DNA of 64,000 nucleotides from Cupriavidus sp. P-10 (GTDB lineage: Bacteria > Pseudomonadota > Gammaproteobacteria > Burkholderiales > Burkholderiaceae): the NCBI RefSeq assembly GCF_003402535.2, contig NZ_AP025171.1, positions 1,984,001-2,048,000 on the forward strand. The letters are read 5' to 3'. Every line of letters begins with the position of its first letter. Positions within the stretch are counted from its first letter, which is position 1. The translations under genes and the position numbers were made by a program. The notes below the pieces were generated by a model. It did no database searches and had not been told where the DNA came from. It saw only the letters and a list, made by a program, of their open reading frames with translations. Below, piece by piece: positions 56,156 through 64,000 of this stretch.

Positions 56156-56502
56156 TGATGGAGCCGCCGGCGAACACCCGGATCTGGGTTGCTGCAGGAT
56201 TTACTGACATGCGATGTGGTTTCGATGGCCTAGCTGCCAAAGTGCAGATGGTCCTGCAGAAAGACCCATTCTCTGGCCACGTTTTTATCTTCAGGGGCAA
56301 ACGTGGTGATCTGCTCAAGTGTCTGTACTGGCGGGACGGTGGCTTGTGCCTGTTCGCCAAACGTTTGGAACGGGGTAGGTTCGCCTGGCCGCGTGCCGAA
56401 GGTGGCGTGGTGGCCCTGACGAATGCGCAACTTGGCCTTCTGTTGGAGGGGTTCGACTGGCGCCAACCCATCAATGCGGCCCGTCCGTGCAGTGCTTTGT
56501 AA
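56143..56502 (+). CDS. tnpB: IS66 accessory protein TnpB
   Basis: 119 residues with the IS66 Orf2 signature (RIWVAAGFTDMRCGFDGLAA, DPFSGHVFIFRGKRGDLLK, LYWRDGGLCLFAKRLERGRF, WPRAEGG). It is needed for IS66 transposition by an unknown mechanism. It is intact and translationally coupled to tnpA. Confidence 0.92.
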   Translation: MAELMMEPPANTRIWVAAGFTDMRCGFDGLAAKVQMVLQKDPFSGHVFIFRGKRGDLLKCLYWRDGGLCLFAKRLERGRFAWPRAEGGVVALTNAQLGLLLEGFDWRQPINAARPCSAL

Positions 56503-56553
56503 ACGTCTGTGACAACACACGTGGGGAGTGACGCTGGCGCCTAGACTGCCTGC

Positions 56554-57597
56554 ATGACCTCCAGTAACGCTTCACTTCCCGACGACATCGACGCCTTGAA
56601 GGCCCTGCTTCTGGCGCGGGAAGCTGAGCTTCGCGAGCGCGACAGCGACGTGGAAAATCTACGTGGCACGGTCGCGACGCTTCAGAGGACACTCTCAGAT
56701 CGAGCACTGGAAATCGAGAGCCTGAAGCTGTGGATCGCAAAGCTCCAACGAATGCAGTTCGGGCGCAAGTCCGAGAAGATTGATCGCCAGATCGAACAAT
56801 TGGAATTACGTCTGGAGGATCTGCAGGCCGACGAAGGTGCCGGAGTGCTCGACGCAAGCGAGCAGCGCTCAAAGGACGCGACCAGGCCGACTGGACGCAG
56901 AGCCCTCCCTGATCATTTACCGCGCGAAGATCTCGTCCATCAACCTGACGATGTGTGCTGTCCGCAGTGCGGCGGAACGCTCAACGAGCTTGGCGAAGAC
57001 ATCGCCGAGCAACTCGAGTAGGTGCCGGGGCACTGGCGAGTGATCCGGCATCGTCGACCAAAGAAGGCCTGTGCCTGCTGTGACTGCATCGTACAGGCAC
57101 CAGCGCCCAGCCGGCCCATTGATCGCGGTATGCCTGGTCCTGGTCTGCTCGCCCATGTCCTGGTTGGAAAATTCTGCGACCATCTCCCCCTGTATCGGCA
57201 GTCGGCGATATACGCGCGGGATGGCGTCGAGTTGAGCCGCTCGACACTTGCCGACTGGGTCGGACAAGCCAGCGCACTATTGCGCCCCCTGGTCGATGCA
57301 ATCCGGCAGTACGTGATGGCGGCGTCGAAGATCCACGCTGACGATACGCCGGTACCAGTACTTGAACCTGGGAAGGGCAAGACCAAGACCGGACGGCTCT
57401 GGACCTATGTACGTGACGACAGGCCCGCTGGTTCAGTGGACGCGCCAGCCGTATGGTTTGCGTACAGCCCGAGTCGGTCAGGCGAATATCCGCAAGCCCA
57501 CCTGAAAGGCTTCAGGGGGATCCTGCAAGCTGACGCATTCGCAGGCTACAACTCGATTTACAGAGACGGCGAGGTGCAAGAGGCCGGATGTGTCGCT
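56554..57597 (+). pseudogene. tnpC: IS66 transposase TnpC, N-terminal part with amber codon
   Basis: A coiled-coil start (LLLAREAELRERDSDVENLR), a Zn-binding segment (DDVCCPQCGGTLNELGE) and the first half of the DDE domain (KIHADDTPVPVLEPGKGKTK with the first Asp) are in one frame. That frame is broken at 57019-57021 by TAG, where homologues read a Tyr before VPGHWRVIRH. It is cut again at about 57597 by the RIT insertion. The protein cannot be active. Confidence 0.9.
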
Positions 57598-57621
57598 CAG
57601 TATCCCGAGTACCGTTTTATG
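57598..57621 (+). repeat. RIT element left terminal inverted repeat
   Basis: CAGTATCCCGAGTACCGTTT and four further bases (24 in all). It matches the reverse complement of 61662-61685 with one mismatch. Confidence 0.9.
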
Positions 57622-57726
57622 TGGGGTGAGCGCCGTTCGGGCGCCAACGGACGAGTTTGAAGGGCCAAACAACTCGGCATATTATCTGTCTGGACGCTAT
57701 GCATGTACGGCGTCTGGGCGGTGAAC

Positions 57727-58467
57727 ATGCAGATCCCACTGCGAACGGTATCGAGTGCCGAGAGCTACGTCGCGAATCGCGAATGGCTCATCGCGCGTTT
57801 GGACCGTTGTCCGTTGCATCCCTCTGGCGGTTGCTCGTTTGCTCGCCATGGCACCTATCGGCGTGCGGCACCATCAGGGATGCGCATTGCCAGGTGGTAC
57901 TGTCCTCAGGGACACCGAACTTTCAGTCTCCTGCCTGATTTTCTCGCCGCAAGGCTGCCGGGTCTGCTTGCCTCGATCGACGCCGCCGTCGCAAGCTTGC
58001 CGCATGTGCGCAGCATGGAGGCCGCTGCCGATGCGCTACGGCGGGACGACGTGAGTTTGCCGTCGGCTGTACGTTGGTTGCGCCGCAGGGTACGCGCGGT
58101 TGAAGCAGCGCTGCATGCGGTATCTTCCCTGCAACTGCCAACGCCGAGCATGCCGCAAAGGTGCCGCATGCCCGGCGAAGCCAGCCCGTACCGGACGCTA
58201 CTGGAGTTGAGGCATGCGCTCCCACCACAGATACTCAGCGAACTACCGGCACCGCTGGGTTTTCTGAGATTGCAGCGAGGCGTGTGGATCCGTCCTGCGC
58301 TTGACCAACAAGACACGGGGCCTGACGGGAGGCGCGAGCCGATCTACGCTGCAGCGGTCAACTTTGAGCAAACATTATGCAGCTTGATCCGACCGATACA
58401 CGCCGATCCAGGCCGTCCCCGACGACGAGCGAGATCATCCACGTGTGGCGTGACGACCGCTCCGTAA
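57727..58467 (+). CDS. Cys/His-rich RIT-associated protein
   Basis: About 246 residues (an upstream start at 57703 is possible). The N-terminal third has a Zn-ribbon-like pattern: RCPLHPSGGCSFARHGTY then WYCPQGHRTFSLLPDFL, resembling the zinc-binding module of transposase-type proteins (DUF6431-like). The rest is helical (SIDAAVASLPHVRSMEAAAD). The last 30 residues overlap the ritA start by 91 bp and look artefactual. It may bind the element ends or act as an accessory factor for the recombinases. Confidence 0.55.
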   Translation: MQIPLRTVSSAESYVANREWLIARLDRCPLHPSGGCSFARHGTYRRAAPSGMRIARWYCPQGHRTFSLLPDFLAARLPGLLASIDAAVASLPHVRSMEAAADALRRDDVSLPSAVRWLRRRVRAVEAALHAVSSLQLPTPSMPQRCRMPGEASPYRTLLELRHALPPQILSELPAPLGFLRLQRGVWIRPALDQQDTGPDGRREPIYAAAVNFEQTLCSLIRPIHADPGRPRRRARSSTCGVTTAP

Positions 58468-59612
58468 AGGACGGCAGTGCCTACGTGTATCTCCGGTGGA
58501 TCAGGCGCTTCAGGGCATATTGCGACCAGCGCGGACTGCACGAGCAAGCCCAGTTGACTCTCTATGGTGCACGTCGCTTCGTCGATTGGTATTCCCGACG
58601 GCATGATATAGGTCCCGACGCAGCGGCGAACGCTAGGACTGCGGTTCACGCATTGAATCGTGTTTATTGCGTGCTCGGAAGGGAAGCGCCGCCCTGGCGG
58701 GTTGCGCCGGTTGCCAGTTGCCCTGCGACGGGGGTACTGCGCGCATACACGGATCACCTCATAGCACATCGCGGCAGCCCGCAGACGACTGTGCACAAGA
58801 GGCTGATCCACATGGGCTATTTTCTGGAGCATCTTCGCAAGTGCGGTCAGACGTGGCGCTCCATGACTCTGGTTGATATCGATACGTTTCTCGTTGACTG
58901 CAGTCATCGATACGCCCGTACCACGACGGCCGACATCGCTGGCAGCATCCGGTCTTTCGCGCGCTTTCTGATTGCCACCGCTCGCAGCCGGCGCAATCTC
59001 GCCGATTCAGTAATAGCGCCCGTACAGCCAAAGTATGAGCGTCCACGTCGGGCGCTGCCGTGGGAGGATGTGCAGCGGTTGCTCCATGCCGTTAGCCGGT
59101 CAAATCCGTGTGGTCTGCGCGACTACGCGATACTGCTAATGATGAGCACCTATGGCTTCGGCGCCGGCGAAGTGATCGGGCTGCGACTTGACGATATCAA
59201 CTGGAGCGCCGCCACGTTTCGGGTGATTCGACCGAAGACCGGAACGGCCTTCACGTTACCGCTGCTGCCGGCCGTCGCGAGGGCACTGGCTCTCTATCTT
59301 CGCGACGGAAGACCACCACACGCAACGACCCGCTATCTATTTCTTCAGTGCAAGTTGCCATTCGCCCCTCTGAGTTGCGCGTCCGCTGTCAGGCACATCG
59401 TGGTCAAGCATGCCACCGTGGCCGGCTTGACAGCTACTTACCTCGGCAGCCACGTGCTGCGTCACTCCAACGCATCACGTCAAATTGACCTTGGTGCGGA
59501 CCCGCGGGTAGTCTCCGATATTCTTGGCCATCGCGACCCGGATTCCATTTCTGCATACGTACGCATTGCAACGGAGTCGTTGCGGGACGTTTCACTGCCG
59601 GTGCCATCATGA
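58377..59612 (+). CDS. ritA: RIT tyrosine recombinase A
   Basis: 411 residues. It has the C-terminal catalytic fold with HxxR (SHVLRHSNASRQ), H (ILGHRDPDSIS) and Y (AYVRI), but the box-I arginine is replaced: the usual TGLRxSE reads YGFGAGEVIGLRLDD. An N-terminal core-binding domain (AYVYLRWIRRFRAYCDQRGL) is present. The stop overlaps ritB by four bases (ATGA). It probably works with RitB and RitC in a complex, not alone. Confidence 0.85.
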   Translation: MQLDPTDTRRSRPSPTTSEIIHVWRDDRSVKDGSAYVYLRWIRRFRAYCDQRGLHEQAQLTLYGARRFVDWYSRRHDIGPDAAANARTAVHALNRVYCVLGREAPPWRVAPVASCPATGVLRAYTDHLIAHRGSPQTTVHKRLIHMGYFLEHLRKCGQTWRSMTLVDIDTFLVDCSHRYARTTTADIAGSIRSFARFLIATARSRRNLADSVIAPVQPKYERPRRALPWEDVQRLLHAVSRSNPCGLRDYAILLMMSTYGFGAGEVIGLRLDDINWSAATFRVIRPKTGTAFTLPLLPAVARALALYLRDGRPPHATTRYLFLQCKLPFAPLSCASAVRHIVVKHATVAGLTATYLGSHVLRHSNASRQIDLGADPRVVSDILGHRDPDSISAYVRIATESLRDVSLPVPS

Positions 59613-60577
59613 GAACGCTTGTGACAGCGAGAGGGCTGGCCCGTGATGCAGCGAACTTTCTGAACTTCCGGCGTGCCATGGGCGTGCAATATCACCGCGG
59701 CGAGTTTGTGCTCAACGGCTTCGTGCTGTTCATTGCCGAACAATGGGGCGAGCAGACCGTGGCACTTGATGAGGCTATCCGGAGATGGTCGTCGCGCGTC
59801 GCCGGACGCAAGGCCGTCACGGTGAGCCAGGAATTCGGGGTGGTCCGCCAGTTGTGCCTTTACAGGCGCCGCACCGATCCGCGCGGATATGTTCCCGAAC
59901 ATGCGCTCGCGCCAGTCAAGGAATCGCCGTTTCTCCCGTACATCTTCTCGCATGAAGAAGTGCTTCGGCTCCTGCATGCGGCGAGCAGCCATCGCGGTCG
60001 CTGGATTTGGGGGCCAATGTTTCGCGCATTGATGCTGGTGCTTTACTGCACTGGCCTGCGACTGGGAGAAGCGGTCCACCTGAATATGGAGGACGTAGAT
60101 CTCCGCCGCAACACGTTCCTGGTGTCGCACAGTAAAGGGCGATCCCGCATCGTGGCGTTTCGCCCGGATCTGGCCAGGGAGCTGCATCAATACCTGGAGG
60201 CACGTCGACAGCTCCTTCGGAATCGTCGCGTCAAAGAACCGCAAGCGTTGTTCATTCGTCTGGACGGCACACCACTTACGGTGAAGTCCGCATCGGAGGC
60301 AATTCGGCGGTTGCTTCGGCAATTGGCGATCAAACCACCCGCCGGCAGGATCGGACCGAGACCGTACGAGTTCCGCCACGCCTTCGCGGTGCATCGTCTC
60401 ACGGCATGGGCATCTACCGGAGTGGATGTCCACGCAAAGCTACCCTTACTATCTGCCTATCTCGGTCATCAGGACGTGCTCGGTACAGAGGTCTACCTGA
60501 AGGCGACACCACAACTGCTGGATCTCGCCAGCAGACAGCTCCAGAATCATCTGCGCCATGCGCATAGTCCAGAATGA
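59609..60577 (+). CDS. ritB: RIT tyrosine recombinase B
   Basis: 322 residues. The box-I arginine is in CTGLRLGEAVHLNMEDVD and the Lys in SHSKGRSRIV. The HxxR motif reads YEFRHAFAVH, so the first His is replaced by Tyr. H and Y follow in AYLGHQDVLGTEVYLK. The start overlaps ritA and the stop overlaps ritC, both by four bases. Confidence 0.85.
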   Translation: MRTLVTARGLARDAANFLNFRRAMGVQYHRGEFVLNGFVLFIAEQWGEQTVALDEAIRRWSSRVAGRKAVTVSQEFGVVRQLCLYRRRTDPRGYVPEHALAPVKESPFLPYIFSHEEVLRLLHAASSHRGRWIWGPMFRALMLVLYCTGLRLGEAVHLNMEDVDLRRNTFLVSHSKGRSRIVAFRPDLARELHQYLEARRQLLRNRRVKEPQALFIRLDGTPLTVKSASEAIRRLLRQLAIKPPAGRIGPRPYEFRHAFAVHRLTAWASTGVDVHAKLPLLSAYLGHQDVLGTEVYLKATPQLLDLASRQLQNHLRHAHSPE

Positions 60578-61590
60578 AGAATGCACCATCCGCGGCCTTG
60601 TTCATTCGGGTCGAGTCGTTCTTTGCCGATTACCTGCAACGCGCGCGCGGTGCTAGCATCCATACGGTGCGCGCCTATCGCGATGCCCTGAAGCTTTTCT
60701 TTGAGTTCGTCGCGACGAACAAGGGGTGCAGCGTTTCGGCTATTGATCTTGGTGACATGAATGCTGCAACGGTTTCCCGATTCCTCCTTCATCTCGAGAC
60801 GGACCGGTCAAACTCGGTGGCAACGCGCAACTGTCGACGTACCGCTATTCGAAGCTTCTTCAAACACCTGCTGCGCACAGACATCGTTCACTCGCATCAG
60901 TATGCCGGAGCGCTCGCAATTCCGGCAAAGAAGGCACGACATCAGCCGGCGACCTATTTGGAAGCTGATGAAGTCCGTGCGATTCTTGCAACGCCCAACA
61001 CAAAGACCATTCGTGGGCATCGCGACTACGCATTACTGCTGTTTCTCTACAATACCGGCGCGCGTGTCAGTGAAGCGGCGGGTCTTTGCTGGAACGACCT
61101 GCAACTAGCCTCTCCACGGCAGGTCCGGCTCCACGGTAAAGGTCGCAAGGATCGACTCCTGCCGTTGTGGCGCGAGACTGCCGATGCGCTTCGCCGGCTA
61201 GGAACGATCAACCATCCGGGCACACAGCCTCATGTTTTTCTCAATCGCCATGGAGAAGCGCTAAGTCGTGATGGGATTGCCTACATTCTGCGCCGGCACG
61301 TGCAAGCCGCGGCTCGGGAACTGCCTGCGCTCGCTCATAAGCGGGTCACGCCACATGTACTGAGGCACAGTTGTGCTGTCGGATTGCTGCAATCGGGTAA
61401 CGCCTTGCCGGTGATTCGCGACTATCTTGGTCATGCGAGCATTGCGACAACCGGACGCTACATCGAGACAAACCTTCAGATGAAGCGCGATGCCCTGGAA
61501 ATGTTCTGGCAGCATGCTGGGATCGAGCCTGCTCATGCGAGATCATGGAAACCGAAACCCGACCTTCTCGCGTTTCTGAGTTCGCTGTAA
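60574..61590 (+). CDS. ritC: RIT tyrosine recombinase C
   Basis: 338 residues, the only one of the three with a full catalytic set: R (NTGARVSEAAGLCW), K (LHGKGRKDRLLPLW), HxxR (TPHVLRHSCAVGLL), H (YLGHASIATTG) and Y (RYIETN). The core-binding domain is at about 8-95 (ESFFADYLQRARGASIHTVR). It probably supplies the cleavage activity, with A and B as partners. The element ends 95 bp beyond the stop. Confidence 0.88.
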   Translation: MKNAPSAALFIRVESFFADYLQRARGASIHTVRAYRDALKLFFEFVATNKGCSVSAIDLGDMNAATVSRFLLHLETDRSNSVATRNCRRTAIRSFFKHLLRTDIVHSHQYAGALAIPAKKARHQPATYLEADEVRAILATPNTKTIRGHRDYALLLFLYNTGARVSEAAGLCWNDLQLASPRQVRLHGKGRKDRLLPLWRETADALRRLGTINHPGTQPHVFLNRHGEALSRDGIAYILRRHVQAAARELPALAHKRVTPHVLRHSCAVGLLQSGNALPVIRDYLGHASIATTGRYIETNLQMKRDALEMFWQHAGIEPAHARSWKPKPDLLAFLSSL

Positions 61591-61661
61591 GCGATAAGAT
61601 TTATGTGGTGACGCAGGAGCATCCGAAGTCTACGTAAAAGCGTCGACCGCTCGATGCTCAG

Positions 61662-61685
61662 CATAAAACCGTACTCGGGATACTG
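61662..61685 (-). repeat. RIT element right terminal inverted repeat
   Basis: CATAAAACCGTACTCGGGAT plus ACTG. Its reverse complement matches 57598-57621 with one mismatch. Confidence 0.9.
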
Positions 61686-61689
61686 CGCT

Positions 61690-61709
61690 GTATCTGGAGC
61701 TCCAGATAC
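61690..61709. repeat. 20-bp perfect palindrome at the RIT/tnpC junction
   Basis: GTATCTGGAGCTCCAGATAC, wholly self-complementary, between the right inverted repeat and resumed tnpC. No counterpart is visible at the left edge. It could be part of the element or a recombination scar. Confidence 0.8.
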
Positions 61710-61710
61710 C

Positions 61711-62268
61711 GCTCACGCGAGACGAAAGTTCCACGATCTGTACTTAGCACGCAGGAACGACGTCAACACTGAGGCGCTGCGCCGGATCGGCGAACTTTAC
61801 GCTATTGAGGCTGATATCCGCGGGAAGCCTCCCGACGAGCGAAGGCGCGTCCGACAGGAGCGGGCGCGTCCATTGCTGGAGGCCTTCGAGATCTGGTTAC
61901 GTTCGACGCTCAGCAAGGTGTCGCCCAAAAGCGATACCGCGAAGGCTATTGGCTATGCATTGAATCAGTGGTCGGCATTGACCCTGTATGCCAGTGACGG
62001 TCGCGTTGAGATCGATAACAACGCAGCGGAGCGTGCGCTGCGGGCCGTTGCCCTCGGTCGAAAGAGCTTCCTGCACTTCGGCTCTGACAGTGGCGGCGAA
62101 CGCGGTGCCGCTATCTATTCGCTGGTGGCCTCAGCCAAGTTGAACGGCCTCGACCCCGAGGCCTACCTGCGCCACGTCATTGCGCGCATCGCCGACCACC
62201 CCGTCAATCGCGTCAGCGAACTGCTGCCATGGGCCATGGCTGAGCCGATCCGTTCGACCGCCGCCTGA
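61711..62268 (+). pseudogene. tnpC: IS66 transposase TnpC, C-terminal part
   Basis: Resumes at [15 protein letters not shown] (the intact protein would read CWAHARRKF) and carries the last catalytic acidic region [15 protein letters not shown] and the C-terminal WAMAEP. It is separated from its N-terminal half by the RIT insertion. Confidence 0.92.
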
Positions 62269-62310
62269 AAGCAACCCCGTCGTCAAGAACGCTGTCCGCC
62301 GGACGGTTAC

Positions 62311-62318
62311 GCAAGAGT
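62311..62318 (+). repeat. IS66 target-site duplication, right copy
   Basis: GCAAGAGT, identical to 55669-55676, immediately beyond the right IS66 end at 62310. Confidence 0.9.
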
Positions 62319-63085
62319 GCAGTTTCGTCGAAAAACGCGGCTACATCGCTGATACCCGTTAGCGACAGGGCCGCGCCTTTTCGGCAAGATCGTCGCATGC
62401 ATGCCGCTATCAGTGGCCGCTCTCGGGCGATACGTCAGGCACTAGCCGGCCAGGAAGGGTCGTTGGATTTGCGCTGGAGAGGCGCGGTAGATTCGTCGAA
62501 GGCTGAGATAAGGAGGACTATGGCGCTTTATTTTGATCTCGCGCACGGAACCAAGCCGCTAGCTAACGCAGGTAATTTCCCTTGGCCTTACGACATCGCT
62601 GTGTGCTTTGAGTTAGTGTCCCGCATCCAATGGCATTCAGCGAGGGCGTTGGTCATGGCGCCGCCGGATGTGTGGTGTCTGCCGCCGAAGCGCTAGAGGA
62701 AAAATGGAAGGAGCACTTCGAGATTACCGGGGCGGATTGGCTTATTCCTTACATAGAATTATTGGCCCAGGGCATCCCGTTTTCAAAAGTTGACATCTTG
62801 CTTGCCTTCGAAAGGATTCACGGCCGGCCTCCTACCAGCTAGGAATCAAGAGTCTGGTAGCACCGGCTTGCAAACGTCCGCTTTTGAGAGTTGCAACTGA
62901 CCGCTTCGGGTCGACTCCAGCCCTCCATTGCCTCGAAGCGGGAGCTCGACGCCGGCCACCAGCGAGCCTTCGCATACCTACGTGATCCTGATGGCGCAGT
63001 ATGACGGTGCGTTACCGCCCCCCTGCCCCAATCTCGCGCCAGACACTTATGCGTCAAACGACAGGTATTGTGATAAGCAGACTTT
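62319..63085. other. region between IS66 and the IS1595-like element
   Basis: Apart from the small frame-broken ORF at 62520-62842, no gene is recognised. Joining across IS66, the frame reading FQRLDQQECSFVEKRGYIAD ends at 62362 and may be the tail of an older gene disrupted by the insertion. Confidence 0.4.
62520..62842 (+). pseudogene. small hypothetical protein, apparently frameshifted
   Basis: The ATG at 62520 is preceded by an excellent AAGGAGGA. Frame 1 (MALYFDLAHGTKPLANAGNF onward) closes at 62696. A different frame overlapping from 62630 continues with protein-like sequence (EEKWKEHFEITGADWLIPYI, then LLAFERIHGRPPTS). A frameshift around 62640-62690 would give one protein of about 107 residues. 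The family is not recognised. Confidence 0.35.
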
Positions 63086-63105
63086 GGGGTATCCATTTAA
63101 CCGGA
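63086..63105 (+). repeat. putative left end of an IS1595-family element
   Basis: GGGGTATCCATTTAACCGGA lies 20-40 bp upstream of the transposase start. GGG-starting AT-rich ends of this kind are typical of the ISPna2/IS1595 group. The right end lies outside the window, so it cannot be confirmed. Confidence 0.45.
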
Positions 63106-63124
63106 GCTATTCCATACTTCGAGC

Positions 63125-64000
63125 ATGGAGCTTCCAACCGCAGACATTGACTACCCCCGTTCCTTCGGTGAATTCCAGACATGGTTTCAGTCCGATGCTG
63201 ACTGCCTGGATTACCTGGAATGGCTGCGCTGGCCGACCGGATTCGTCTGTCCGGCTTGCGGCCAAGCTGGCGGATGGCGACTCGGAGACGGGCGATACAT
63301 GTGCACGCACTGTGACAACAGGACATCCGTGACGGCGGGGACCATCTTCGATCGAACCCGTACGCCACTCACAGTTTGGTTCGCTGCTTGCTGGAACTTC
63401 GCCAGCGGCAAGGACGGAATCTCGGCCCTGAGTCTGAAGCGCTCTTTGCAGATTGGTTCCTATCAGACAGCCTGGGCTATGCTGCATCGGCTGCGATCAG
63501 CGTTGGTACGTCCCGATCGGGAACGCCTGCGCGGAAGGGTAGAGGTAGATGAAACTTACATCGGTGGCATTGAGCCGGGGTTGGTCGGAGGACGCGCTCA
63601 AGGTAAGAAGGTGCTGACCTGTATTGCGGTCGAACTCTTGCAGCCCAGCGGATTCGGGCGCTGCCGTATGGCACCCATTGCAGACGCCTCGTCGGATTCA
63701 CTGCAGGCATTCGTGTTAGCCAACGTGGAACCCGGGGCAACAGTGGTCACCGATGGTTGGCCGCCCTACCGGGGGTTGGAGCAGAAGGGCTACATCCATG
63801 AGCGTCGCAGCCAGCGGGCAGCCCGCGCGCGAGGGGAAGACCCGGGCGCGCTCTTGCCGGGCGTACATCGAATTGCGTCCCTGGCAAAGCGCTGGCTGCT
63901 CGGGACCCACCAAGGAGCGGTGGACGCTGCGCACTTGCCCAGCTATCTCAACGAATTCGTGTTCCGCTTCAACCGCCGACGTTCGCGCAGCCGCGGGCTG
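63125..64000 (+). CDS. IS1595-family transposase (3' end beyond window)
   Basis: Open for 292 codons to the window edge. The N-terminal Zn ribbon (FVCPACGQAGGW, then YMCTHCDNRTSVTAGTIF) and the ISXO2-like DDE domain are clear: first Asp in VEVDETYIGGIEPG, second in ATVVTDGWPPYRGL, and the final acidic residue expected near LNEFVFRFNRRRS. It begins MELPTADIDYPRSFGEFQTW. It looks intact within the window. The IS1595 group uses an HTH-less, Zn-ribbon transposase and 8-bp duplications. Confidence 0.9.
   Translation, partial: MELPTADIDYPRSFGEFQTWFQSDADCLDYLEWLRWPTGFVCPACGQAGGWRLGDGRYMCTHCDNRTSVTAGTIFDRTRTPLTVWFAACWNFASGKDGISALSLKRSLQIGSYQTAWAMLHRLRSALVRPDRERLRGRVEVDETYIGGIEPGLVGGRAQGKKVLTCIAVELLQPSGFGRCRMAPIADASSDSLQAFVLANVEPGATVVTDGWPPYRGLEQKGYIHERRSQRAARARGEDPGALLPGVHRIASLAKRWLLGTHQGAVDAAHLPSYLNEFVFRFNRRRSRSRGL

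Larger units (their letters stand above)
57598..61685 (+). mobile_element. recombinase-in-trio (RIT) element
   Basis: About 4.1 kb bounded by 24-bp inverted repeats, with one Cys/His-rich protein and three overlapping tyrosine recombinases in the order expected for RIT elements. It is inserted into IS66 tnpC at the C-W-A-H codons. No clean target duplication is apparent; about 25 bp (61686-61710) of extra sequence with a palindrome lie between the right repeat and the resumed tnpC. Confidence 0.88.
55677..62310 (+). mobile_element. IS66-family element interrupted by a RIT element
   Basis: The left end GTAAGCGTCCG pairs with the right end, which reads GTAACCGTCCG on the minus strand, flanked by GCAAGAGT on both sides. 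Without the RIT insert it is about 2.5 kb, normal for IS66. It carries tnpA, tnpB and a broken tnpC. Confidence 0.9.

Noticed and set aside
62928..63332. 134-codon frame preceding the window end
   Set aside because: Shadow of the IS1595 transposase, which has Zn-ribbon and DDE motifs in another frame.
1..64000. tRNA or rRNA genes and tRNA-type attachment sites
   Set aside because: No cloverleaf or rRNA-like sequence was recognised, including next to the large integrase.

Overview
This is a GC-rich bacterial chromosome segment. The gene set (oxalyl-CoA decarboxylase and formyl-CoA transferases, Bug/TTT solute-binding protein, OpgD, PntAB, LysR/GntR regulators) and the RIT, IS66 and Tn7-like elements point to a betaproteobacterium of the Burkholderiaceae, most probably Cupriavidus or Ralstonia-like. 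That assignment is inference; no rRNA or tRNA gene is present to anchor it.

Positions 1 to about 25,700 are core-like chromosome dominated by C2 (oxalate) metabolism: an OxlT-type oxalate:formate antiporter with a divergent LysR regulator, oxc-frc, a second frc paralogue followed by a fumarylacetoacetate-hydrolase-family gene and pntA-pntB, a GntR/FCD regulator and a PanE/ApbA-type reductase. A TGATATATCA-type motif recurs upstream of five of these transcription units and near two of them twice, which looks like a local regulon of the GntR protein. The LysR/oxlT intergenic region has a diverged second copy upstream of the oxc region. The working logic is uptake of oxalate by OxlT, activation by Frc, decarboxylation by Oxc to formyl-CoA, export or oxidation of formate, and PntAB coupling NADH to NADPH. 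Unlinked housekeeping-type genes follow: a Bug/acyl-CoA ligase pair, TerC, OpgD, a second GntR regulator and a DMT exporter.

Positions about 25,800-38,600 hold a Tn7/Tn5053-like transposition module on the minus strand: a 955-residue TnsA-like/TnsB fusion, a TnsC ATPase and TniQ. Next to it lies a second diverged, partial set (a TnsA/B-like protein without the DDE domain, another TnsC and a stand-alone helix-turn-helix segment), a small HTH gene and a large tyrosine recombinase. No cargo genes or CRISPR array were seen inside it.

Positions about 39,470-55,580 are a defence island: a helicase-nuclease plus a 696-residue partner that resemble the DdmD-DdmE plasmid-defence pair, a large SF2 helicase with a C-terminal nuclease-like region, a divergently transcribed Gabija pair (gajA plus a gajB with a one-base frameshift in a G tract) and a HipBA toxin-antitoxin module.

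Positions about 55,670-62,320 are one IS66 element with a perfect 8-bp target duplication. Its tnpC carries an amber codon and is split by a 4.1-kb recombinase-in-trio (RIT) element with 24-bp inverted ends. The window closes with a small disrupted region and a 3'-truncated (by the window edge) IS1595-family transposase.
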